Assembly: GCA_002348345.1 (NCBI GenBank)
Contig: DEAY01000376.1
Location: forward strand, 1-6,548
Reading direction: 5' to 3'
Source of the DNA: Verrucomicrobia bacterium UBA2970
Lineage (GTDB): Bacteria; Verrucomicrobiota; Verrucomicrobiia; Limisphaerales; AAA164-E04
DNA: 6,548 bases
The notes under the pieces were generated by a model. The model made no database searches, had not been told where the DNA came from, and saw only the letters and a list, made by a program, of their open reading frames with translations. Both the position numbers and the translations under genes were made by a program. This document shows, in pieces, positions 1 through 5,078 of the stretch (its first letter is position 1; every line of letters starts with the position of its first letter).

Positions 1-84
1 GGCGAGGCAGAGGAGGAGCGCGAGCGCGGGCCGGCATTGAGAGGCCCGATCCACCCGGGGGCGGGACAGGAGTGGAAATGTCAT
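1..84 (-). CDS. Possible N-terminus of an exported protein (partial, runs off the left edge)
   Basis: Reading leftward from an ATG at 84-82 there are 28 open codons up to the window edge. The predicted start has Arg residues at positions 8, 10, 13 and 18, then a hydrophobic stretch at about residues 19-28 (PALALLLCLA). This is the layout of a bacterial signal peptide: a basic n-region followed by a Leu/Ala-rich core. An internal GTG at codon 11 would give a shorter, more typical n-region. No clear Shine-Dalgarno sequence precedes either start. The gene would be transcribed away from the DJ-1-like gene. The fragment is too short to name a family, and a chance open frame in GC-rich DNA remains quite possible. 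Confidence 0.35.
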   Translation of the reverse strand, partial: MTFPLLSRPRVDRASQCRPALALLLCLA

Positions 85-341
85 GGGCACGGTTTATTCC
101 GCGCGGGTCCCCAATAGCAACCCTCCAGTTCATGAAAGAACCCCATCGCGGACCACGGTGAGTCGCCATGGGAAGTCGGGTTGATCGGATTCGGGTTGAT
201 GACGCCTCAACCATTCTTGTTCGACCGATGTTCCCTGATCCTAGGATTTCGCGATGGCACCGATCCCGTTGTTGGCTCTTGATGGCGTTCCCTGGACTTG
301 CTCTTGTGAGGGAGCCTTTCTATCTTCTCGGGGCGTTAACC
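85..341. other. Intergenic region upstream of the DJ-1/PfpI-like gene
   Basis: This 257-base stretch has no convincing gene. The frame of the downstream gene stays open back to an ATG at 168, but that part encodes an Arg-rich, unconserved-looking segment and is probably not translated. A 10-base direct repeat (TCGGGTTGAT) occurs at 176-185 and 191-200. A weak sigma-70-like promoter can be proposed just before the gene: TTGCTC at 298-303, 17 bases, then TATCTT at 321-326. This would place transcription start close to the ATG at 342. The match is poor (3 of 6 and 4 of 6 consensus bases) and should be treated as a guess. Confidence 0.4.
176..200. repeat. Short direct repeat TCGGGTTGAT, two copies
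   Basis: The 10-mer TCGGGTTGAT is present at 176-185 and again at 191-200, with 15 bases from start to start. It lies in the non-coding region ahead of the DJ-1-like gene. It could be a tandem regulator site, but a 15-base period puts the copies on opposite faces of the helix, and two copies of a 10-mer could arise by local duplication without function. Confidence 0.4.
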
Positions 342-908
342 ATGAAGATCTTGATGCCCATTGGGGATGGAACCGAAGCCTTGGATACCTTCTATGCCTA
401 CTACCGCCTTCCCGAGGACAATTACGAGGTTGTGGTAGCAGGACCAGAGGCGAGGCTCTATCACACGGTGTTACACGAGGTCCCCCCGAATCCCGACGTT
501 CCCTGGGATATCACTCAGGAGCGCCCTGGGTATCACCTGATGGCCTCGGCCTCGTTTTCTGAGCTGAAGGCCGCTGACTTCGTTGGGGCTTTTGTTTCCG
601 GGGGGCGGGCTCCGGAGTATTTGCGCTATGATCAAGCGCTCCTTGATCTCCTTCGGGCAATGGTTGCCGCCGGGAAACCCATCGCCTGCCTTTGCCATGG
701 CATTGAGATTCTTTCGGCCGCGAATGTCATTCAGGGAAAGCAAGTGACGACCGTCCCCAAATGCGCCCTGGATGCGGAGCAGGGGGGGGCGGTTTATGTG
801 GATCAAGATTGGGTCGTGGACGGGAATATCGTGACCGGTCGGGGCTATGCAGAGAACACCGTTGTACTCGCGGAGTTTCTTCGCTTGCTCGGACAAACTA
901 AGACATAA
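342..908 (+). CDS. DJ-1/PfpI superfamily protein (ThiJ/PfpI-like, class I glutamine amidotransferase fold)
   Basis: A protein of 188 residues, the usual length for a single-domain DJ-1/PfpI protein. It begins MKILMPIGDG, with the conserved family glutamate at Glu12 in the first loop. It continues with the SGGRAPEYLR segment (86-95) and the nucleophile elbow ACLCHG (115-120), giving Cys118 next to His119, the expected catalytic pair. A later segment reads QGKQVTTVPK, then a VVDGNIVTGRG strand-turn (158-168) typical of the superfamily. The superfamily includes proteases, glyoxalases/deglycases and stress chaperones, so the exact reaction cannot be named. The frame is open from 168 and has other ATGs (for example 282), but the family core begins at 342, so that start is preferred, although no strong Shine-Dalgarno is visible. 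An eight-G run at 782-789 encodes part of Gln147-Ala150. The stop is TAA, and the gene end overlaps the convergent isomerase gene by 11 bases. Confidence 0.93.
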   Translation: MKILMPIGDGTEALDTFYAYYRLPEDNYEVVVAGPEARLYHTVLHEVPPNPDVPWDITQERPGYHLMASASFSELKAADFVGAFVSGGRAPEYLRYDQALLDLLRAMVAAGKPIACLCHGIEILSAANVIQGKQVTTVPKCALDAEQGGAVYVDQDWVVDGNIVTGRGYAENTVVLAEFLRLLGQTKT

Positions 909-1728
909 GGGTTCGGAGATACTGGGCGGATTGCATCGCTGTTTGGAGGGGAGACGCACCGGGTTGGGCGGATTGATGGACCGTGATCGGGCCCTGGTAA
1001 CCCACTCGCTGGAGCTCTTCGAACACCGCGGGAAAGTCGATGCCTCCGGGAGCGTGCACAGGGATCAGGTCGAAACCAATCGGCCCCCGACACCAGGTGT
1101 TCAATGTTACGGCTCCATCCTCCTTCAGGATTTGGTTCTGGAGGTAGACGTTCTTGAGCCAGGGGAGTAAGCGGTCAAAAACCTCGCCCACGTAGGGTTG
1201 TCCGCAGATCTCTAGGTTGGCGGGTTCATAGATGATGCCGAAGTTCTTGCGGTCGATGCGTTGGGCGGTTTCAACGCAGCTTTCCACCGTTTCGAACAAG
1301 CTCAGGGTGTGGCATTGATGCACCAGAGAGATGCCGCGTTCGAGTGCTTCATCGGCGGCCTTCTGGACCGGGGTGATGTCATCGTGCGTCTTGATGGCCA
1401 CCCGAATGAGCTGACAACCCAGGTGTTGAGCAAGATCGAGATAGGGCGTGATTCGGTGAAGGCAGCCAGGTCCGTTTTCGTTGTTGTAGACAATATCAAA
1501 ATCGCCGGTGACCATTGTCACGGGGATATCTTCGGACCGAAGCCACTGGCTTGCCGCGGTGACCTCCGACCGAGGGGATTGAACTCCGATCTGGGAGGCG
1601 CGCATGCAAAGGGCGTCATAACCCGCTTCCTTTGAGAGTTGGGCCACGTCCTCAAGGCTGAGGATGGCTTCTTCTTTCGAGAGAAAACCCTCGGCGATGC
1701 GGACAGAGAGGGAAAGAGGATTGTTCAT
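898..1728 (-). CDS. Sugar phosphate isomerase/epimerase-like TIM-barrel protein (AP endonuclease family 2 / xylose isomerase-like)
   Basis: A protein of 276 residues, the normal size for this TIM-barrel family, which binds divalent metals and isomerises or epimerises sugars and inositol derivatives. Recognisable blocks are LSVRIAEGFLSKEEA (7-21), the core strand GYDALCMRASQIGVQSP (36-52), MVTGDFD (72-78), ITPYLDLAQHLGCQLIRVA (93-111), LVHQCHTLSLFET (135-147), FGIIYEPANLEICGQPY (163-179), NVYLQNQ (193-199) and the C-terminal GYQGPITVHQS (243-253). The positions where relatives carry the metal-binding His/Glu set read QNQ and VHQ here, so the metal site looks altered. The substrate is unknown. 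The ATG at 1728-1726 is chosen because homology-like sequence starts there; the frame stays open to 1824 but that extension looks unconserved. No good Shine-Dalgarno precedes the start; an inverted repeat sits there instead. The stop is TAG, 11 bases inside the end of the DJ-1-like gene. Confidence 0.88.
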   Translation of the reverse strand: MNNPLSLSVRIAEGFLSKEEAILSLEDVAQLSKEAGYDALCMRASQIGVQSPRSEVTAASQWLRSEDIPVTMVTGDFDIVYNNENGPGCLHRITPYLDLAQHLGCQLIRVAIKTHDDITPVQKAADEALERGISLVHQCHTLSLFETVESCVETAQRIDRKNFGIIYEPANLEICGQPYVGEVFDRLLPWLKNVYLQNQILKEDGAVTLNTWCRGPIGFDLIPVHAPGGIDFPAVFEELQRVGYQGPITVHQSAQPGASPLQTAMQSAQYLRTLMS

Positions 1729-1730
1729 CG

Positions 1731-1744
1731 ATTTGAGTTCAAAT
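1731..1744. promoter_or_regulatory. Inverted repeat ATTTGA-GT-TCAAAT next to the isomerase start codon
   Basis: Perfect 6-base arms separated by 2 bases form an AT-rich palindrome in otherwise GC-rich DNA. It ends two bases upstream of the isomerase ATG, where a ribosome binding site would normally be. It could be an operator for a dimeric repressor covering the translation start region. The palindrome is seen directly; the function is inferred. Confidence 0.35.
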
Positions 1745-1998
1745 TGAAATGGTGACCGGCAACCTTCAGGTTCTGGTTCTAAGCAAAACGGGTGGCTTCG
1801 AGCTTGCCGCTTCGAAGAGAGCAATCCATGGATCGATCCCCAATCGCGTGGGTGGTTCCATGATCCCGCGGCCGGTCAGACCAGAGCCCCCATCAGAGGG
1901 GGTGGAGGGCCGGACTGAGAACAGCCTGGAACCGGTGTGGTGAACGAGATGGTGCCGGCTCCGACTCATAAGTTGCCCCCGAGACTAGGCCAGTCGAA

Positions 1999-2070
1999 AT
2001 GAAATTGAAGCCTAAAAGGTGCTGGTTCGCCAATCAGGATGAGCCTTGTTCCTTCCTTGAAGGCCTTTAA
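1999..2070 (+). CDS. Possible 23-residue small peptide gene (very uncertain)
   Basis: An ATG at 1999 opens 23 codons ending in TAA. The peptide begins MKLKPKRCWFANQ and ends CSFLEGL, with two Cys residues (8 and 17) and a basic N-terminus. Its ATG overlaps the TGA of a preceding 17-codon frame (1949-2002), and it lies 55 bases before the nucleotidyltransferase on the same strand. Only a weak AGG at 1986-1988 could serve as ribosome binding site. It is recorded because short peptide genes are expected near this type of locus. It is shorter than most RiPP precursors and shows no recognised leader motif, so chance is the default explanation. Confidence 0.12.
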   Translation: MKLKPKRCWFANQDEPCSFLEGL

Positions 2071-2111
2071 GACGATGGCAGAAAACGATTGCCGACGGTG
2101 GCCACTTCTTT

Positions 2112-2118
2112 GAAGGTG
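2112..2118 (+). promoter_or_regulatory. Ribosome binding site GAAGGTG that decides the TTG start of the nucleotidyltransferase
   Basis: GAAGGTG is close to the Shine-Dalgarno consensus and ends 7 bases before the TTG at 2126-2128. An in-frame TGA at 2111-2113 excludes any earlier start, and the next in-frame ATG would be at codon 28, so this site supports TTG initiation. Confidence 0.55.
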
Positions 2119-2125
2119 TGGGGCA

Positions 2126-3142
2126 TTGAGACCGAGTGCCATTCAGCAAGGTGAGGTTGGACAATTCATCCTTAGGTGTCTCGTCGATCGGGAGTTGCCT
2201 GAATGGATGCTGCCAAAGGATGCCGGGACGGTTGAGGCTTTCTTGAACTTGACGAAGGCAATGGAAGTTCAGTCGATCTTGATCGATAAAACGGATTGTT
2301 CGAAGGAAGAGAAGGGGTGGCCGCCGACGGTCCTCAAGGCGTTTCGAGTCACCAAAATTCGATCATTCGTGGCGTTCCAGGTTCGTCTCAAAGAAATCAT
2401 CCGGGTGGAGGCTGATCTGAGGGCGGAGGGCGTGATGGGGATTTACTTCAAGGGAATCCCCTTCGCCCTGAACCTGTATCCGTCTCCTCACCATCGTCCG
2501 AGCTCGGATGCCGATCTTCTCATCTCACGATCGGCCCTCCCAATTGTCGAGCGGATCATGACGCGGCGAGGGTATGTTGAGACGCCTGACCTCCTGTTTG
2601 GAACGGTCTCCCAACAAAAACAGTTTTCCCTTCAGAGGGGGAACCATCTGGAGCATGTCTTTGAATTCCATTTGGCCTCAAACAACCGGCCGCTGCTCTC
2701 GCCCTATTCCTATGAGGCGATTTCAGAGCGGTGCATCAATGTTGATTTCGAGACCGTTCAATTGAAAACGATAGGGTCCGTTGAGTCGTTTCTGTTGTCG
2801 GCGCTCCATCTCAGAGGTCACCTCGAAGCGGATCGGCGGTTTCTCTGGTATTATGACTTGAAACTGTTGGCGGATCGTTTCGGAGAGCGAGAATGGATGG
2901 CCTTGAGAGAGGAATCAGGGTTGAAGGAGTGCCAATTGCTGATGGGAGCCACCCTGAGCGAGTTGCGCTCCTGGGCTCCGGAGTCCGTTCCCGACGCGAT
3001 TTCGGAGTGGGCCACCCGAGTCCTCGAAGACCGAGGGGAGGCCTCGGCCTACTATTTGCAGGAGGGGCGATCGAATCGTTCCGATTTCTGGGTCACTTTC
3101 TGGAGTTTGCCGCGGTGGAGGGATCGATTACTCACCGTGTAG
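2126..3142 (+). CDS. Nucleotidyltransferase family protein (PF14907-type, minimal NTase fold)
   Basis: A protein of 338 residues. An N-terminal helical region (about 1-95) precedes the NTase core: YFKG (107-110), then a helix and HRPSSDADLLIS (123-134), in which Asp128 and Asp130 match the paired acidic metal ligands of the polymerase-beta-like fold. GYVE (149-152) follows, then VFEFH (178-182), which corresponds to the conserved family E-x-H segment. The C-terminal part has HLRGHLEADRRFLWYYDLKLL (228-248), the usual helical block of this family. PF14907 proteins are mostly uncharacterised but recur in lasso-peptide and other peptide-modification clusters, where they may nucleotidylate a substrate or partner; that role is inferred. 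Translation likely starts at TTG with a good ribosome binding site. The stop is TAG, 124 bases from the stop of the convergent ABC exporter. The gene is on the opposite strand from the other cluster genes, so it needs its own promoter in 1729-2111. Confidence 0.83.
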   Translation: MRPSAIQQGEVGQFILRCLVDRELPEWMLPKDAGTVEAFLNLTKAMEVQSILIDKTDCSKEEKGWPPTVLKAFRVTKIRSFVAFQVRLKEIIRVEADLRAEGVMGIYFKGIPFALNLYPSPHHRPSSDADLLISRSALPIVERIMTRRGYVETPDLLFGTVSQQKQFSLQRGNHLEHVFEFHLASNNRPLLSPYSYEAISERCINVDFETVQLKTIGSVESFLLSALHLRGHLEADRRFLWYYDLKLLADRFGEREWMALREESGLKECQLLMGATLSELRSWAPESVPDAISEWATRVLEDRGEASAYYLQEGRSNRSDFWVTFWSLPRWRDRLLTV

Positions 3143-3266
3143 TTGCTGATTTTTCCACGGCCTCAATTCATGAGCCGCTTCTATGAAGAACGAAGACCGC
3201 TCTTCTTGCTGTTCCTCTATCTTCGCCGGATCGTCGGAGGGTTGGTCCGGGGTCAAAAAAAAAACG
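3143..3266. other. Convergent intergenic region with an A10/T10 tract
   Basis: A 124-base spacer between the ends of the nucleotidyltransferase and the ABC exporter. On the plus strand, CCGGATCG (3226-3233) can pair with TGGTCCGG (3243-3250), including two G-U pairs, but a run of A and not T follows it, so it is not a standard rightward terminator. A short T5 at 3150-3154 follows the nucleotidyltransferase stop without a preceding stem. A small frame starting ATG at 3183 has 28 codons in the spacer and then runs antisense through the exporter end; it is not accepted as a gene. Confidence 0.4.
3255..3264 (-). terminator. T10 tract just after the ABC exporter stop codon (weak terminator candidate)
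   Basis: Read leftward, ten consecutive T follow the exporter TAG after only two bases. The bases before the T-run offer only a 4-bp stem (ACGC with GCGT, loop about 15) that includes the end of the gene. That is weak for an intrinsic terminator, so the T-run is the stronger evidence. It could instead be a slippage-prone or transcript-releasing tract. Confidence 0.25.
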
Positions 3267-5057
3267 CTAGCGGTTGATCTTTGCGTAGAGCCCGTTCCGT
3301 TCGATGAGCTGGGGGTGAGAGCCGGACTCGGCGACGCCCCCTTGATCCATCACACAGATGTGATCGGCGTGGCGAGCGAGTGACACGCGATGGGTGATCA
3401 CCACCAGGGTCTGTTGACGGTGGAAGGACCGAACCCGTTGGAACCATTTTGCCTCAGACCAAGGATCGAGAGTGCTCGTCGGCTCATCAAGGATGAGGAC
3501 TGCACTGCGAGGGAAGAGCGCGCGCGCGGTCGCCACCCGATGCCATTCGCCTCCGCTCAACTCTTGCCCGCGATGCAGCCATTTGCCGAGGGGCGTCTCC
3601 AGGCCCTCCGGCAGTTTTCGGAGGATCGGTTCGAGTGCGGCGGCCTGAACGGTCTGCTCGAGGGATGGCCCGGTTTTCCCGCCTGAGGGGGTGAGGGCGG
3701 TGATGTTTTCCCGGAGCGACAGGTGGTAATTCATGGGATCCTGGAGCAGGACGGCGATGTGATCCCTGAGTGAATCGTGGTTGATTTGGCGAAGGCTCGT
3801 CTCGTCCACCGTGATCTCGCCTTCGTATTCGGTATAGAGTTTTGTCAGGAGCTTGAGAACGGTACTTTTTCCGGATCCGTTCGGGCCGAGGATGGCTGTG
3901 GTCTTGCCGGCGGGGATGAAGAGGTCCAGATCATTCAGTACGGTTTTTTGGGTTTCGGGATAGTGAAATCTGACCTTCTTAAATTCGATGCCTCGATGGA
4001 GCCGAGGTGGGAAGGAAGCGGAATCGGATCCCGTATCCGTTTGGTGCCGGTTGTCAAGGAAGCGAAAGAAATCAGTCAGAAAGATTGCATTTCGATTCAA
4101 GTCGCCGATTCCCTTCACGAATTCAATGCCCACGTCATGGCTGTATTTGATGGTGCGATAAAACATGGCGACATCCCCGATGGAGAATTGCCCTGCCAGG
4201 GCCCGGTTGATGATGAGAATCAGGGCCCCACCCATCATGGAAAGTCCAAAGACTTTTGCGAGTAGTCGATGAACCATCTGTCGTTTTTCCAGGTTCAGCA
4301 TCGCATGGCGGATAGCTTTTCTCAGGTTGCGGTATCGTTGTTTGAACGACTCTCCCAGACGGTAGAGCCTGATCTCCGCCGCCGACTCATCGGATTGCAT
4401 GAGCCAGTCGTAGTAGTCGGCTCGACGTTCATCCGGGATCAGTCGCTTTCGGAGGGCGTGGACCCGTTTCGACTGTGTCAGGACTAAGGCGAGCGTGGGG
4501 ATCGATGCCAGGACCAAGGCGGCGGGAAGCCAGACATGAAATCCAGCGATCACGCCGATCATGGCCATCAGGGTGACTCCGGACCGAATCAGGGTGAAGA
4601 CGTTGTCAATGGCATCGGTGAATTGCTCTTCAGCCCCGGATGTGACGAGGAAGAGTTGGTCGTAGTAGGTAGGAATCTCAAAATGCTGATAGTCCGCATG
4701 AATGGCTTTGTGGTGAATGCGCGTTTGGATTTCGTCGGCCACCAGCTCGGCATAGCCCATGCGGACCCATCCCGTCACCACATCGATGACCTCTGAGAAC
4801 AAGAGGAGGAAAACGAGGATGCCGACCAAGGTCAGGAACCGAGTCGATGGCCCGGTTGGATTGCCGCTGAGTTCGGTGAGTCCATCGACCAGTTCTTTGG
4901 TCAGGTAGACGTTCGCGAGCGGAAGGAGCCCCCCGATCAGGGTCAGAAGTCCGAGAACCACCATCCATGAACCGGCAAAGGCATAGACCCATTGGACGGC
5001 TCGTAACACGGTCGACTTTCTAAGGAGAAGCGGACGAAGTTGAGTGAGAAAGCTCAC
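3267..5057 (-). CDS. ABC transporter, fused permease and ATPase (peptide/lipid exporter type half-transporter)
   Basis: A protein of 596 residues, typical of an exporter half-transporter that works as a homodimer in the inner membrane. The N-terminal membrane domain (about 1-335) has hydrophobic segments near 22-50, 73-95, 155-172, 175-195 and 265-285. The ATPase domain (about 355-596) is complete: Walker A GPNGSGKST (391-399), Q-loop Gln439 in LLQDPMNYHLSLREN, signature LSGGE (500-504), Walker B AVLILDE (519-525), D-loop TLD (529-531) and H-loop His556. There is no N-terminal C39 peptidase, so it would not itself cleave a leader. The Q-loop region resembles that of RiPP-associated exporters; export of a modified peptide is inferred from the neighbours. 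Translation probably starts at GTG (5057-5055), 21 bases after the methyltransferase stop and in the same frame. The intervening bases are almost all C on the coding strand, so no Shine-Dalgarno is possible there and coupling to the upstream gene is likely. The stop is TAG, followed by T10. Confidence 0.96.
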   Translation of the reverse strand: MSFLTQLRPLLLRKSTVLRAVQWVYAFAGSWMVVLGLLTLIGGLLPLANVYLTKELVDGLTELSGNPTGPSTRFLTLVGILVFLLLFSEVIDVVTGWVRMGYAELVADEIQTRIHHKAIHADYQHFEIPTYYDQLFLVTSGAEEQFTDAIDNVFTLIRSGVTLMAMIGVIAGFHVWLPAALVLASIPTLALVLTQSKRVHALRKRLIPDERRADYYDWLMQSDESAAEIRLYRLGESFKQRYRNLRKAIRHAMLNLEKRQMVHRLLAKVFGLSMMGGALILIINRALAGQFSIGDVAMFYRTIKYSHDVGIEFVKGIGDLNRNAIFLTDFFRFLDNRHQTDTGSDSASFPPRLHRGIEFKKVRFHYPETQKTVLNDLDLFIPAGKTTAILGPNGSGKSTVLKLLTKLYTEYEGEITVDETSLRQINHDSLRDHIAVLLQDPMNYHLSLRENITALTPSGGKTGPSLEQTVQAAALEPILRKLPEGLETPLGKWLHRGQELSGGEWHRVATARALFPRSAVLILDEPTSTLDPWSEAKWFQRVRSFHRQQTLVVITHRVSLARHADHICVMDQGGVAESGSHPQLIERNGLYAKINR

Positions 5058-5078
5058 GGGCGGGGGGGGCAGGGGGGG
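5058..5078 (-). other. C-rich 21-base junction, in frame, between methyltransferase and exporter
   Basis: On the coding strand this junction is C7, TG, C8, G, C3. It directly follows the methyltransferase TGA and directly precedes the exporter GTG. Its seven codons would read PPLPPPP in the shared frame of both genes. It lacks any purine-rich ribosome binding site. The two long homopolymers are also places where sequencing or assembly could have gained or lost a base. Confidence 0.8.

Larger units (their letters stand above)
1729..2125. other. Divergent intergenic region between the isomerase-like gene and the nucleotidyltransferase
   Basis: This 397-base spacer should contain the promoters of both flanking genes. 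No confident gene is seen. Visible items are the 14-base inverted repeat beside the isomerase start, a 10-base palindrome GGATCGATCC at 1830-1839, a C5/G5 hairpin around 1877-1893 without a following T-run, and two tiny frames (1949-2002 and 1999-2070) that overlap by ATGA. A 64-codon open frame from 1749 to 1943 has no ribosome binding site and no recognisable character. I could not pick out a convincing -35/-10 pair for either gene. Confidence 0.5.

Noticed and set aside
168..341. Longer version of the DJ-1-like protein starting at 168 (246 residues)
   Set aside because: The extra 58 residues are Arg-rich and lie ahead of the strand that begins the family fold; the ATG at 342 gives a family-typical length and start.
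471..959. Long open frame antisense to the DJ-1-like gene
   Set aside because: It is a shadow of a well-supported gene on the other strand and shows no recognisable domain.
1830..1839. GGATCGATCC palindrome as an operator
   Set aside because: A 10-base palindrome built from GATC units can arise by chance, it stands alone, and it is not placed near a recognisable promoter.
1749..1943. 64-codon frame in the divergent spacer
   Set aside because: No ribosome binding site, low-complexity GC-rich composition, and no recognisable leader or domain.
3226..3264. Hairpin CCGGATCG/TGGTCCGG plus homopolymer as an intrinsic terminator for the rightward nucleotidyltransferase
   Set aside because: The homopolymer after the stem is A, not T, in the rightward direction, and in the leftward direction the T-run comes before the stem.
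3183..3383. 66-codon frame with Ser/Cys-rich start (MKNEDRSSCCSSIFAG) as a possible RiPP precursor
   Set aside because: No ribosome binding site precedes the ATG, and more than half of the frame is antisense to the conserved end of the ABC exporter. The residue composition alone is not enough.
3777..4265. 162-codon plus-strand frame opposite the ABC exporter
   Set aside because: It lies entirely antisense to the exporter ATPase and membrane domains, which are fully conserved on the other strand.
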